In this document: piece by piece, positions 24,159-35,606 of the stretch
How the letters are laid out: every line of letters starts with the position of its first letter
Position numbering within the stretch: the first letter of the stretch is position 1
Assembly: GCA_014905825.1 (NCBI GenBank)
Contig: JACGCN010000029.1
Coordinates: 372,001 to 436,000, forward strand
Reading direction: 5' to 3'
Source: Lyophyllum atratum
Taxonomy: Eukaryota > Basidiomycota > Agaricomycetes > Agaricales > Lyophyllaceae
DNA length: 64,000 nt
The notes under the pieces: generated by a model
Told to the model about the DNA's origin: nothing
Seen by the model: only the letters and a program-made list of their open reading frames with translations
The model's database searches: none
Program-made: the position numbers and the translations under genes

Positions 24159-24699
24159 CGAGATGATGTCGCTGGGAACTGCGGAACTATGCACAAGGGT
24201 GACTTGCTATGGGTCTGTACGGCCATCAGGAAACGGAAACATGGGGTAAAATTGCCTCGGAAAAACATAGGCGGCGCGATCGCTTGGTAAGCCCAGGGGT
24301 ACAATATGCACGTCCTGTAGGAATTGCCTCCGTATTTGGCTGTAGCTGCGACTGACTTGATCGTTTAAATGACCAGATTTGTCAAATATCCGGGGTCGAG
24401 CTCTCTGAATCTAGAGAATTCAGAAGAACTTTCATGGTGGAGCTTTTGGAAGAATGATCGATCGACAATCCTCGGGCCGCGTTTCCGAGCAGCGTCATGG
24501 GCTCTCAGATGTCAACTGCCACTCGAAGTACTAGTCGAAGTACCGACGCCGGAGGATCAGGACTCAGCGGATTCCCCAACGCTATGCATCGAACGATGTA
24601 AATTTGTTATGCGTAGTACTGAGATGATCTTCTCCGCCGGGACTACAGGAACGCATGATCAGAGTATAACATTCGACTACAGGGAACAACTTATGCCTG
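24159..24699. other. spacer between the two GNAT genes
   Basis: The plus-strand open frame at 24369-24806 overlaps the 3' end of GNAT B and looks non-coding. Nothing else is recognised. Confidence 0.45.
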
Positions 24700-25690
24700 T
24701 CAATTCTTCAATGGGAAGAGTACGTCAACAGCTTCTACATACCTTGGGTCATGTTCGAGGTGAGAATTCAGCTCGAGCCCATAGTGAATCAATACCACCT
24801 GGATGACCCCATATGCTTCGTGAATGACGTCTCTACCTGTTTCCAACCAGCCGAGCTTCTTGTACATGGCAATAGCAGTTTCTTGGAAATGAGTCGTCGT
24901 TAAGGCGACCGCTGGCACTCCATGTTTTCGCGCATGCGCTATGAGGGTCTGGACGAGGAGTGCGGCGATGCCCTGCCTCCGATAATGGGGCGAAACGTTC
25001 ATTCTGCGCAACTCCCCACGAATGACGCCATTTTCATAACTACAATCTACATTGTGACTTGTTAATGGCTGTATACGGAATAGGGAGATGTCTCTCACCC
25101 AGAGCGACGCACCCGATGATATCTGTACCAGCCGCATCGGGCAAATCGTATTCGACGACCCAGAAACCGCTGGGGCCGGACGGCACAAAGTCCTCAGTCC
25201 CGTCTCGCGCGGGTTGCATACGGTAATACGATGCAATGTCCGCGAGATCTTCCGTAAGACACTTGTCATAGAAGTCGGTGAAAGACCTCGACAATAGGTA
25301 TCGATAACCGAAGAGTGAACCCATTACGGCGACTGACAGAACCGCTCCCAGGGCCTTGTATATAGCCAAGTGAGAAGCGATAGTGATCGAAAGTCCAGTT
25401 ATCGTCAAAGCATACGCGATGTGGGCCGCTGGAGTGAGGAACATAGCATCGAGCGTGAGGCGACGCGGTGAACCAGCTAAACACATTTCCAACTCTTAAG
25501 AATGGTTCATTTAAACAAAGGAGAACCACGTACGACCGTTCGACATCGCGAACAGGAACAGTTCACGTACTTTAGCAGAGTCTGTTCTGCGAAAGTACCT
25601 GATACGAAGTCCATTTCTTATCAACAGCGACACGGCGTCAGTGGATGAAGCTTGGGAGCCATCAGGGATAAAATGGGAAATCGCAGGCAT
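24700..25690 (-). CDS. membrane-anchored GNAT N-acetyltransferase B
   Basis: Exons 25690-25534, 25476-25099 and 25046-24700 give 293 aa. The organisation is the same as in GNAT A: LRIRYFRRTDSAKVRELFLF, an inserted hydrophobic hairpin (HIAYALTITGLSITIASHL; ALGAVLSVAVMGSLFG), GFWVVEYDLPDA, and motif A with ELRRMNVSPHYRRQGIAALL. AIAMYKKLGWLETGRDV closes the fold, and an extra C-terminal tail of about 25 residues follows. Introns fall at identical places and phases in both genes, so they arose by tandem duplication. ATG101 starts 354 bp away in the opposite direction. Confidence 0.8.
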
Positions 25691-26044
25691 TGCTCGGCCG
25701 GGTCGGACGGTGACATGCAGCTTTATAAAGTACGGACAGTGTGCCTGCGATGTGATCATCTGGTGAGCGCTTGATGAATGTCAACATCCAGGTCGGCCAT
25801 GTGCATAGATTCTGCAGCGGACGAGTATTGTGTCTAGGCTCTGAGATTGAACACAGGCATAATTCTATAGGATGAGCGTGTTCAAAGACATGACCGTTTC
25901 TGGAGACCAGAGTTGACGGGTATTTCACACGGTTCCTCGTCCCATCCCACCACCATTGACCGACTGCGTACCCTCTGTCTATGGCCACAGGAAATGACTC
26001 TCATCCTACGTTGACAATTGACTTGGTGCGTAAGCGTGGACATC
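25691..26044. other. divergent promoter region, GNAT B / ATG101
   Basis: 354 bp between two divergent starts. No distinct element is recognised. Confidence 0.4.
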
Positions 26045-26809
26045 ATGGCGAATCTCCCTAGTGATACTATACAGGTCCTGGACCGCCTAACGACGAAGGA
26101 TGTCCTCAAGGGAGTCCTGCATTCTATTCTCTTCCACCGTTTATTCGGAACTGTAAAGCCACAAACCTTCGAGGTGCTAGATGTCACTATGGTCTGTGTT
26201 AACTTCGTATTGCCCTAGATACTGTGACCGAGAGATGGTGTAGCCAGGTGTCTCTGATGCGGGCATGGAGCAACTCGTCAACGACAAGGTCGATGGCTTT
26301 TGGAAAGGGATCGAAGGCGGTGCCAATAAGCGTGGCCAGGTGCGTTCCTATCATCTACTCAATTTCGATAACCCAACTCGTCTTGACGCAGATAACGGTC
26401 ACCTTTTCCGAGAAGCGCCCAAAGAAATCGTGGTTCCAGGTGTATATGGGGGAAGAGGATGTACCATGGGAACAATGGTTTGTACCCCACCATTCGCGGC
26501 TGTACACTACGCTCTAATCACCTGTCCGACGTCTAGGGTGATCAATGCCGAATTGCGACAGCCAAAGGCGGATATAGGTCAGTGGCGTGGAGAAGTGTTG
26601 TCTTAACTCGATTCTTATCCAATGCCATAGATCGTCAATCTTTCAACGCAAAACTCGCGGATACACTTACGGAAGCTATACATACAATGCTTACGCACAC
26701 GTCATCCGAGCGCGGACGGGCAGCCGTACCTCTCATTACGAACGCATCGGGCATCTCACCCTTTCCCATCGACATCGTCGTCACTATCGGCGGGGTCGAA
26801 GTGGGCTGA
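26045..26809 (+). CDS. ATG101: autophagy-related protein 101
   Basis: Five exons (26045-26191, 26244-26339, 26392-26477, 26537-26577, 26631-26809) give 182 aa. The start (LKGVLHSILFHRLFGTVKP) corresponds to the first HORMA-fold helix of ATG101. VSDAGMEQLVNDKVDGFWKG, then SFxEKRPKKSWF and VPWEQW follow in the family order; the last matches the conserved IPWE-x-W string. ATG101 is a HORMA-domain partner of Atg13 in the Atg1/ULK1 initiation complex and recruits downstream factors through its WF finger. Budding yeast lacks it, but most other fungi keep it. The first intron uses the unusual donor GTCTGT. Assignment rests on these motifs and the length. Confidence 0.85.
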
Positions 26810-27291
26810 GTACCTCTGCAGCCGGCCCTCTGGATGCTAAAACGCTCATTCTATGGAGGGTCAATCCAACGGAGTCATGTTGTTCATCGGTCGGTTGAGG
26901 ACTGACCTATCGTGCCGGAGGTGTAATGCCCTTCAAGAAGCTCGACTGGCCTGTATGCTATGCTTATTGCATTGGTAGTAGTCAACACGGCTACGGACTG
27001 GTTCATACTCTGGCTACTAACGTCAGCGGCCTCCATGCCCAGTCCTGGCGCTGCGTACATACATACTGCCACCTACGCCCGTCAATAACGCGAACTCCTG
27101 TACTCGAGTAAGTATTTGTGCATAAATAATGTGATATACAGATACATATGCATGGGCTCCCTTCCCTAATGTGTCGATGTTGTCGGTAACTCGATGCTAT
27201 CATCGATGTATGTGTAGATGTATATGAGACTAGCGTCAAAAACGTAGAAAGCTCACTGACTCGGAAAAAGCTTTAATAGAATCACCACACA
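26810..27291. other. intergenic
   Basis: Short overlapping open frames only. The end of the segment is the 3' flank of the minus-strand tRNA. Confidence 0.45.
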
Positions 27292-27380
27292 TGACCGAGA
27301 CAGGGGTCGAACCTGCAATCTCCTGATATCAAGTTCTCTGCAACTCGTAGTCAGACGCGATGCCATTTCGCCACACGGCC
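27292..27380 (-). tRNA. tRNA-Arg(ACG) with intron
   Basis: Read on the minus strand, the cloverleaf folds as follows: acceptor GGCCGTG/CTCGGTC, D-stem GCG/CGC with a GG-containing loop, anticodon stem TCTGA/TCAGG, T-arm GCAGG-TTCGACC-CCTGT, and discriminator A. The anticodon loop begins CT-ACG-A. A 17-nt intron (GTTGCAGAGAACTTGAT) sits one base after the anticodon, the canonical site. Pair 6-67 of the acceptor stem is T-T, a mismatch. The gene is 89 nt. Confidence 0.85.
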
Positions 27381-27951
27381 ATGTTTGACTTTTGATCATG
27401 TAACAGCTCCCACCAACTTTATGGTCCGGAAGTGCGTTGCTCGCGTATTACCACAGTGACTCCGACCCCGGCCAAGCGGCAAGACTGTTGAGTGACAGCT
27501 CTTGCGATGATTTGAGAGCGTTCCCGGGTGCTATACTATGCTCGCCGAAGCCTGCCCCTTCCTCCGTCATTTTTTTTCGTGGTTTCCTGCTGCTGGATTC
27601 AAGCGCTTCGCTGACCTTCAATGCAGGGTGCAAGGTTTATCGATGAGATATTAACTTCCCCTTCAATCCTCTCAAGGAGAAAACGGTATCAAATGAGCTG
27701 CTTCCATCTCGCGCACTCTGGTGAAATTCTCTCAGGGAATGCTGGCTAAGATCTTCTTGTGCCTGGAAGAAGGCATAGGAAGAGCTAGACCAGCGACGCG
27801 AGCCACTGGCACTGGCAGCCGGCAGCCACACGCGACAGCACCACGTGAGCGGGAGTTGCAAGCCACGTGGCATCAGACCGGGGTTCTGCCACTGGCACTG
27901 CCATCGTTTGACGCGTGGCGGATGCAAGGTGGACGTTTCTTTCCTCTAAAT
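27381..27951. other. 5' flank of the BTB gene
   Basis: In-frame upstream ATGs at 27739 and 27922 exist, but the sequence they add is unlike a BTB leader. No other feature is seen. Confidence 0.4.
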
Positions 27952-29014
27952 ATGTCTGTGGACTCAGACGATGTTTGTATAAACATTACCAACGATCCTG
28001 ACCTCTACTTTCCTGACGGAAATCTTGTCATCCTGACCCGAGATGATGCTGGCAACCACACGTACTTTCGCGTCCACCAATCTATTCTCTCAAAACACTC
28101 GAAAGCACTGAGTGATCATATTTTCCCGGGCTCACCACCACCTGTACGTGACGTTTACGACGGCGTTCCCCTCGTCGAGTTTCAGGAAGATCCCAGAGAC
28201 CTGAACATATTTCTAAAATTCCTCTACGAGCCGTTGTGAGTAACTCATTCTGGGAAACTACAGAACTAGTCTAGAACTGACCAGCTACGTTTTTAGTGCG
28301 GCCCCGATACAACGAGGAGATCCTGACATCGCTTTCAAGATGTACGGGGCCTTGAAACTTGCTGATAACTTTCTCATTGATCCTCTAAAAGACACCATTC
28401 TTTCCTATATCCGCGAAGACTGGCCCCAGACGCTTCATGCATGGGATGAGCGAGAAGCTCTTTACTCACGCCGCCTAAAAAACTCCCCAGGATCCACCAT
28501 GGACGATGTGGCTCCGGAACCAGCATCCGTAATTCGCCTTGCTCGCAAGTTCGAGCCCGGAATATTAACGATCGCCTTCTACCATCTCGCGCGCCTGCCC
28601 GTCAACGCAACATATGGGCAACATAACCAGGCTCCGCGCCATGCTCGCGGGGTACGAGGATACCTCTTGTCCCCGGCGGACCGCGAAAAAGCTGCGCTGG
28701 GTCGTGAGCGGATGTCACGGTGGATTGCAGACCGGATGGAGACCTTGATGCTTGACACGTGGCAGTGCAAGGGGGATGAGGGTTGCCACATACACATGTA
28801 TTGGCGGGTAGTGGTTTTGCATCGGTCCATTATGCGTAGTATGGACGTGCTGACCACTCTGCGGTCCATGCGAAGTCATAAAGTGGAGAGGGGGACGAGC
28901 GAGGTGGTCGAGGATGCCGTGTGCCAGGGCTGCAATGGGAGATGGGATCAAATACTCAACGATGCACGCAATGATTTCTTCGCCTCTTTGCCCTCATTCT
29001 TTCCTGACCTGTAA
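27952..29014 (+). CDS. BTB/POZ domain protein
   Basis: Exons 27952-28235 and 28297-29014 give 333 aa. Residues about 15-105 match the fungal BTB pattern: PDGNLVILTRDDAGNHTYFRVHQSIL (the V-x-FRVH-x-S-x-L core), then a D-x-FLKFLYEPL strand-helix end. The rest is a helical region of BACK type (FKMYGALKLADNFLIDPLK, ASVIRLARKFEPGILTIAFYHLARLP). A Cys/His cluster (WQCKGDEGCHIHMYW and CQGC) near the C-terminus could bind a metal. Agaricomycetes carry large families of such proteins, probably including cullin-3 adaptors. The exact role here is unknown. Confidence 0.8.
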
Positions 29015-29665
29015 TTCTGACAATAGATTCATCCCTCATCAACATTGCGTGGTCTAAACGCCATTTTCTCGCTGACAGCCCGAGATTTCTGCATCGGTTC
29101 AGAGTCATTACTTATTTTTAGATCGACTTCCCATCCTAAGCGTTGTAAAATTTGGAGGACCACCTTAGAGATGCCTGATGACCCTGACTGCGCGGTGGCT
29201 GCAGCTGCGGAATGCTGTGCTATTTTTAACTCTTGAGAAGGTCCATCAACCCATCCGATCACTGGCGCAGGCAAGTATTATTTTTGCTCACTAAGGAGAG
29301 TAGACGGCTGTCTTGGACTGAAGCATTGCTCAAAGGTCTACACGAGTATATCAGTAGTCTGCGGGATATACTTTCAACCTCCGTTTGGCCATCATAGAGC
29401 TTCATTCTGTCCTGGCAGGAACCTAACGGTCCTAACCTCCTTCATCGGCACCGGGCAGTGCGGTGAATTTCAATTGCGGCGAGACCGCCGTCGGAGATGA
29501 AGCCGTTCATCGATTCACCAAGACTGCGCACAGATTCTCCCGTCCAGGTGCGGAAAGCTGTGCCTGGATCTACATAACTTAAGTGGAGTCCTCGTCCTTC
29601 TAAGTCTGAGGTTGTCCCAGCCCCGTTCATTGCCATTCTGTAAATCCGCTCCACGCGAAACTGCC
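29015..29665. other. intergenic
   Basis: No coding frame with domain-like composition, no RNA and no repeat is seen. Confidence 0.45.
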
Positions 29666-30632
29666 ATGAGCACTCACGGTATCAACTATGCTGAAGCCTT
29701 TGGTATCGAGTCCGTTGCAGCCGCAGCTATATTTGCGGTCGCGTATTCTCCTCTTTTTGGCTGGTTCTTACGACAGTCATTTGGGCGACCTACGTATGTC
29801 TTCTTTGTCCTTACGGTATTTTGCGTCGGTGAGGACTTCGCATAGCATCTCTTGATGTCGTCACTTCTGACCATACGTTCCAGTGCGCATTACTGCGTTC
29901 ATAATCCGTGCCATACTAGCGGGCTCCGATACCGCCGGGCGAAATTTGGGTCTTTTCATTGCCGACGAGGTGCTGTTTGGTGCCGGGTTCTTTGGCCTTT
30001 TATACTCTGCATACACCTTGGTACTTGATAGGTGAGCATCTTTCCTGTCTCTCTTCTCTGTCATAGGAAATAACTAGAGTGCATTAGGCGGCTGCTCACC
30101 AATGCACCTCCCGATGCTGGGATAGTTTCGCGTATCACCGAGGATCGGAGAATATTCAAAGGAGTGATGCTTGCTGCTGTTGTGCTCGGGGTTGTCGGCT
30201 CCACACAAGCACAGAGCAGTGATCCGCACAAAGGCAATAGCCTAAGGATAGCCAGCACTGTCATATTCCTCGTCCTTACCATCGTTGTGGGATATCTGAC
30301 GGTACTCCTCGCTCGCATTGAGCTAGCCTGTAAGTCTCTGCCCATCAGCTCTGTCCGAAAGGCTCATCTATCGTTCTATTCAAGTGTCGAGAAATGGCTA
30401 TTGGACCGCGACCTCTAGAACCTTGGGACATCGGTATGGCGCGTACATTTTATGCGTCATCGCACTGCTCCTCCTCGTCCACGAAGTCTTCACCACCGCC
30501 ACCGTTGGTGACTACGCAAAGCAATACAACGAGCACTTCTGGTACCCATTGTATGCCCTCCCCGAGATTGTCGCGGTGTTCCTCTACGCCACGCCGGACC
30601 TCGTTCCTCCTCGTTCCGAGCTCCCTAGGTAG
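29666..30632 (+). CDS. multi-TM membrane protein (DUF7702-like)
   Basis: Four exons (29666-29828, 29884-30031, 30088-30329, 30385-30632) give 266 aa. About seven hydrophobic helices are visible: AAAAIFAVAYSPLFGWFL, YVFFVLTVFCVVRITAFII, EVLFGAGFFGLLYSAYTL, GVMLAAVVLGVVGS, STVIFLVLTIVVGYLTVLL, AYILCVIALLLLVHEVF and WYPLYALPEIVAVFLYA. The strings GIESV, RITAFIIRA, LDR and HFWYPLYALPE are typical of a large family of uncharacterised fungal membrane proteins that I recall as DUF7702/RTA1-like. The family name needs a profile search. There is no signal peptide. The function is unknown, possibly a sensor or transporter. Confidence 0.65.
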
Positions 30633-32182
30633 TTAGGTTTTGGTTTATCTACATGACGTCGCATGATAAGTACCTAACCCATGACTGCAAGCTGATGGGA
30701 TCTACAGTCTGTCATGTGTACTTGAGTCTATACCTAACGATTGTACTTTCAGGAGGGTAGCCAAAGTGGAGTGTAGCCAGAGCGCAGCGACCAGAAAAAG
30801 GTCTACATGAATATTTCCCTTGGTCTCTGAAGTTTGTTAAGTTTCTCCGCAGCGACTCTCCCAACCTCGCACCGCGAATAAAGATATGGCTCTGGTAGAT
30901 TACATATGGACAGACTAATACCGCACGCTTCCTCGGAATGACCATCTGCAGGCGTAGTGGCGTTCTTCATTGCTCCTATTTCACTCTTCATCTGGTCCTA
31001 CTGCGAATCAGCGAAAAACCCGTCCCACATCTTCACAACTCTGTCCCTTCTTCTATCACTGAGCCTCAGCATCTCCACGCGTATCCTCATACCCTCATTA
31101 CAGCGGTGTATCGCTAACCTTTTCATCCGTTCCCAAGTTAGTACGACGTGTGTCCATGGCGATATGGACCGTAGGCTGTTGCTTCGCGCGGATATTGCAC
31201 TCAGGCTTCGACTGCGAGGTCGTCCCAACACCCAGAGGGGCTGTCTCTATGGTGTTGTCCTTCCCGTTGTGTGGGGCCTATGAGCGTGTCTTGAGAACAC
31301 GGTGTATATTTTCATTTCGTCAGGATGGTACAGTCGGCTGTTGAGTCTGGATATGAGGATGCTATAGAGCAACATTTCATTGACCGCGCTCACCTCTTGA
31401 ATCATGCTCAGTCGTTGGTGCTTCATGGCAATCAATAGCTTCCAGTACGCTAGGGGCTGCGGGGATAACACAAGGTGTAGCGATCGCCAAAAAAGCTACA
31501 GCAGTGATACCTTCATTGCAACGATACTTCTGGCCTGTCAGAGGGGCTACTCCGATGAAGATGCAGATAAGCGCTCTTCCATTCGGACGCTTCGTCGAAG
31601 TTTCATACCTCGCCGCCGCTATAGAGGGTGCCACCTTTCCTGCGACCATTTCGGGGGTATATGAACCCGTTTGTGTCCGCCCTATTGACGGCACGACAGC
31701 CAATCATCCCTGTATTTTCCGCCATTCATTCAAGAGGTCGCCAAACGTTCGAATTGTGGTGGTGTGAGGGGAAGGAGAGAGGGTCCATGTTTACGTCCTC
31801 CGATGGCATAGCACCTACGACTTGTGAGCGCAGATGAAGGAAGTAGTTTACCTTCATGAACCGGAACCATGACGTTCATTTCCATTGTCGATAAGCGACA
31901 ATGACGCCAAGATAACAATTGATTGATCGAACCAGACAGTTGCCACGCAAATATTCCCATGCCACGGTACCTGACAACCATTATGTTCATGCCCTCCGCT
32001 CCGGGCGTTGATTAAGGTTTTTCAACGTCGTTTATTATCCCCTCAACGCTCTTTTCACGCCTCATCCTTTACGACTCCCCCCCACGCCTTGTCCTCCCTC
32101 TACCTCTCGGGGCTTGCCCAAAAACCTCGTGAAGAGCTTCCACTTTCCTTAAACCCACTATCATTTATCTGAACGCGCTAAA
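30633..32182. other. 1.5-kb stretch with hydrophobic open frames but no supported gene
   Basis: A plus-strand frame at 30957-31140 encodes two hydrophobic helices. A minus-strand frame at 31377-31703 and a plus-strand frame at about 31404-31700 are also partly hydrophobic. No splice plan joins any of them into a protein with conserved blocks. It may be a decayed membrane-protein gene. The last 150 bp are a pyrimidine-rich leader for the LPMO gene. Confidence 0.35.
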
Positions 32183-34002
32183 ATGCAATTTGCATTATTC
32201 ACTGTAACTCTATGTATTGCTGTTGTGAATGCCCACCTGGCGGCATGGCACAAGGGCATGTACTGTCTCGACGTACGCTGAAACTATCCTTGCATCTCAT
32301 GGTCCATGTTGATTGTTCTATTTTAGGGCACTAGTGGAAAAGTTGATTTGAATGCATATGAGGCGACCACACCTTTGTACAACCTCCCCAAGAGCCAATG
32401 GTGGTGTAAGTTTTACCATTTGCATCTCTAGTCTTCGAGCTGACCGTCGTTAAAGTCCATCATGTGAACGGTGTAAGGCAGCGTATCAGTAACTCCGAGC
32501 CAGACTCATTTGTCAATCTCTAGTGTGACAATTTCCCCCCGAAGGACGGCGATTTCCTCGAGCTGTAAGTCCCAGCTAGAACTAAGAAAGAGACAAGGCT
32601 CGCTCTAACCTTCTTATCAGACCAGCGGGCAAGGATTTCACGGTTGAGATCTCCGCGAACCGTGCCACAACCTCCCTGTCATACAATGGAAAATATGCCA
32701 GCGACTGGGTCGATGGCGAAAGCCACCTCGACAACTTCGTGTGTTAATTACTATTTCTACTCACATGTTGTCTGATCTCGCTTCGGTATTCAGGCCAAGA
32801 GCTCTGGCTGTATCACCCAACCGAATAGTGAGCGCTCGAACGACCTGCCGGTTCAATACCGAGTTAATCGCTTATCCTTTGCTCATAGTCCACACCACCA
32901 ACGAGAGCATGGCGGCTGGTACGGCTTTTGCCATTTCATACCAGGTGAATTTCGGTGCTTTATCCTTGTCGGTGCATCGGACTCACAGCTTGACAGTCGG
33001 ACATCAACAAGGTGACAGAAGACAACCTTGTCGTGTTCAGCGTTCGATACCAGTATGTGCATCTAATATATCTTGACGTCTTGACTTGATTCTGATTCTC
33101 TCTAAAGCACTCCCTGGAAGCGCCTGACCTCGTACTCCGTTCCGGCCGCTCTTCCCGCGTGCCCTCCTGGTGGTTGTATTTGTGCTGTGAGTGGATGATT
33201 TCTAAAAAAGATAAAGCGTACGACAACTGATTTCTATCTTTTGATAGTGGGGCTGGGTATGCAGATTCTGTCCTTCGCCATTGATCGATCACTAACCAGA
33301 CACTGTCCTTCCCTCGTCAGGTTCCCAATGGGTGCGCTTCTTTGTCACGACTCCCAACTTCCTACTAACATTCACATTTATCCAGCTGCGGCGAGCCCAA
33401 CATGTATCACCAAGCCTTCAAGTGCAAAGTCACCGGCGCCACCTCTCAAGCACCCGTCGCCGTCGGTAAGCCGGCCGTGTGGTGCGAGGGTGAACCTTCC
33501 AAGTGCACCAAGGGCGCGAAGCAGATGATTTATTGGAACCAGGCTGAAGGCAACAACATCAAGGTTTCCGGCAACGACCGCGCCGGTATGCCCAAGTCCC
33601 CTGCGTACAATGACAAGCTGGGATTCCCCGATGGTTCGTGCTTGCTCTCGCATTTGCTGTTCTTGTTCTTCGGTATATTGATTTGGGCTGCGTCTAGGTG
33701 CTCAGAACGACATTTTCGCAGCGCCCTCTGGCGGATCTGGTTCGGATTCAGGCTCAGGCTCCGGCTCCGGCTCTCCTAGCGCTCCTGAGCCCACTGTTCC
33801 ATCGAAACCCCCTACAGGCCCGAGCGACGTACCCACACCGCCCTTATCCTCGCCCTCGGCTCCCGCGTCTTCAGAGCCCGCTACCGGCGGAGGCTCATCC
33901 ACGTGTCCCCCGAAGCGTCCCAAGAAGAAGGGCTCTACCCTGTCCAGGAAGAAGCGCGCTGCAGCAGCCCAGCACCGTCGCCGCCGCATCCAGACCTGGT
34001 AA
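32183..34002 (+). CDS. secreted AA14-type lytic polysaccharide monooxygenase
   Basis: Thirteen exons: 32183-32272, 32327-32405, 32456-32472, 32524-32564, 32621-32738, 32794-32827, 32889-32944, 32997-33052, 33108-33186, 33248-33256, 33321-33331, 33386-33633 and 33698-34002. They give 380 aa. Residues 1-17 are a signal peptide; cleavage exposes His18, the N-terminal histidine of a copper histidine brace. The partner is H58 or H59 in [61 protein letters not shown] and [13 protein letters not shown] match the AA14 (PcAA14) family, which acts on cellulose-bound xylan in wood. A Gly/Ser/Pro linker and a Lys/Arg-rich tail follow the catalytic domain. Three exons are only 9, 11 and 17 nt. Family is firm; substrate is inferred. 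Confidence 0.85.
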
Positions 34003-34451
34003 ATCCAGTGGCCCGCATCACCATCCTGCCATTCGTCTGTATATACCCACCCCGTTTCTGGCCGGTCAGAAGCAAGCCCTCTGTTCACCGCACGTCGCAG
34101 AGTCCCGTTAACGACCTTGATGACCTTTATCGACCTCGACGTAGAGCTTGGCCTCTTTTGTATCTCACGCACATCTAGCTATGTGCCCACATCTGTCCTT
34201 GACGTCACGTATACCAACACCGATACTGCTATCTTCTCTTCCGCCTTTCTTCTGTACCTGTATTATGCTCCTGTCGCATTGCTGTGTTGTTTTTCTATGT
34301 TTCCGAATACCATTGACTGGTTCCGCGATTCGGAGTTGCTGAGGATGGGTGAGAGCCATACCTATTAGTATTCGTATAAGGCCTGGAATCGTCGAATTGT
34401 AAGGAGTCCACTAGGCTCGACATCTATGTATTTAGTGATGGCCTTCTGCGC
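34003..34451. other. intergenic, LPMO 3' flank
   Basis: No gene is supported. A pyrimidine-rich stretch lies at 34140-34290. Confidence 0.45.
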
Positions 34452-34534
34452 TCGGGTATGGTGTAACGGCTAACATTGCCGCCTCTCAAGTATCGTGCAC
34501 GCGGCAGCTCGGGGTTCGATTCCCCGTACCCGAA
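34452..34534 (+). tRNA. tRNA-Glu(CTC) with intron
   Basis: Acceptor TCGGGTA/TACCCGA pairs perfectly. The D-arm contains AACGGCTAA, the anticodon stem is GCCGC/GCGGC, the T-loop is GGTTCGATTCC with a CCCG stem, and the discriminator is A. The loop starts CT-CTC-A, so the anticodon is CTC. An 11-nt intron (AGTATCGTGCA) follows position 37. The gene is 83 nt. Confidence 0.93.
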
Positions 34535-35606
34535 ATCATTTGGACGCGAGTTCCTATTTTTCTTTTTGCTGTCTCCCCTTTAATATCCAAATTTCACCTC
34601 AACCCATGTCGTGGTGCCATATATAGAGTATCTTCCATGGATCACGCACACGTCCATATATAAGAAAGGAATAGGGTGTACAAGTTCAGACTCTTTCTCG
34701 CAAGATGGCAGGAGCGATTTGGAGCGATCCGAACCATTCGACCACGACATGGACGCCTCAGACGAAAGATACAGCAGCGCTGATATGGACGCGCTCATGC
34801 AGACGATTCCCTGTCCTGCCTCTGGTATTCAGCATGCATGACAACCTGGAAGGTGTAATTCTACGGCCTGTTCATCCAATCCATGGAGCATGCTGATTTG
34901 GTTGGAGTCAAGTTCATCAATGAGGGCGGCAGCAAGCAAAATTTTGACGGCCTAATGTGCGTTCCCTCCTGCCGCACCCTCTGACTCCTGTTCTGAACCT
35001 CTTTGTGAAGTAGCGATCTGCCTTCTCGGATAAGGGCTATCTGCAAACCAGATTGATGCCTCGCATGTTCCAATCGCCGCGTAATACTAGAGAACGCGCC
35101 GAGCTCGATTCGTGACTTAGTCGTTATGGCTTGGTTGCAGTGGTCAGTTTTCGTTTTTCACAGAACAAGCATGGGTGTGAAATAGCAACACACGATATAA
35201 CGAGGATTAGCACAGAAGTATACAATCACAAAACGTTCGAATCCAACCTCCCAGGCAGATTTGATCTGCTTTTGGATCTGCACCTGGACATACTTGTGAC
35301 GCCCATTCGACTCCATTATCTCCCCCTCACGGCCCATAGATGACAGACCTATCAGTGATGAGATGTCACTGCCCAGGCGCCCATAATTCATCTCAAAAGA
35401 TGCTTCACTATGCTGACATCAACCGTCACTCGCCGCGCTGTTCGGGATTCAAGTTCCCGTAATAGGATATCACAATACCATCTTTCTTTGATAAGGGCGC
35501 TTTAGGTGGCAGATGTAGGGACAGTCACCCTCTGTTTCTACATAGCCTCACGAGTCACGCTTGTACCCATCATTTTGAGCAGTGTCTTCCCGACCACCAC
35601 AACAGC
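34535..35606. other. 1-kb intergenic, nothing assigned
   Basis: Short open frames on both strands without consistent splice partners. No repeat or RNA is recognised. AT-rich around 35150-35400. Confidence 0.45.
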
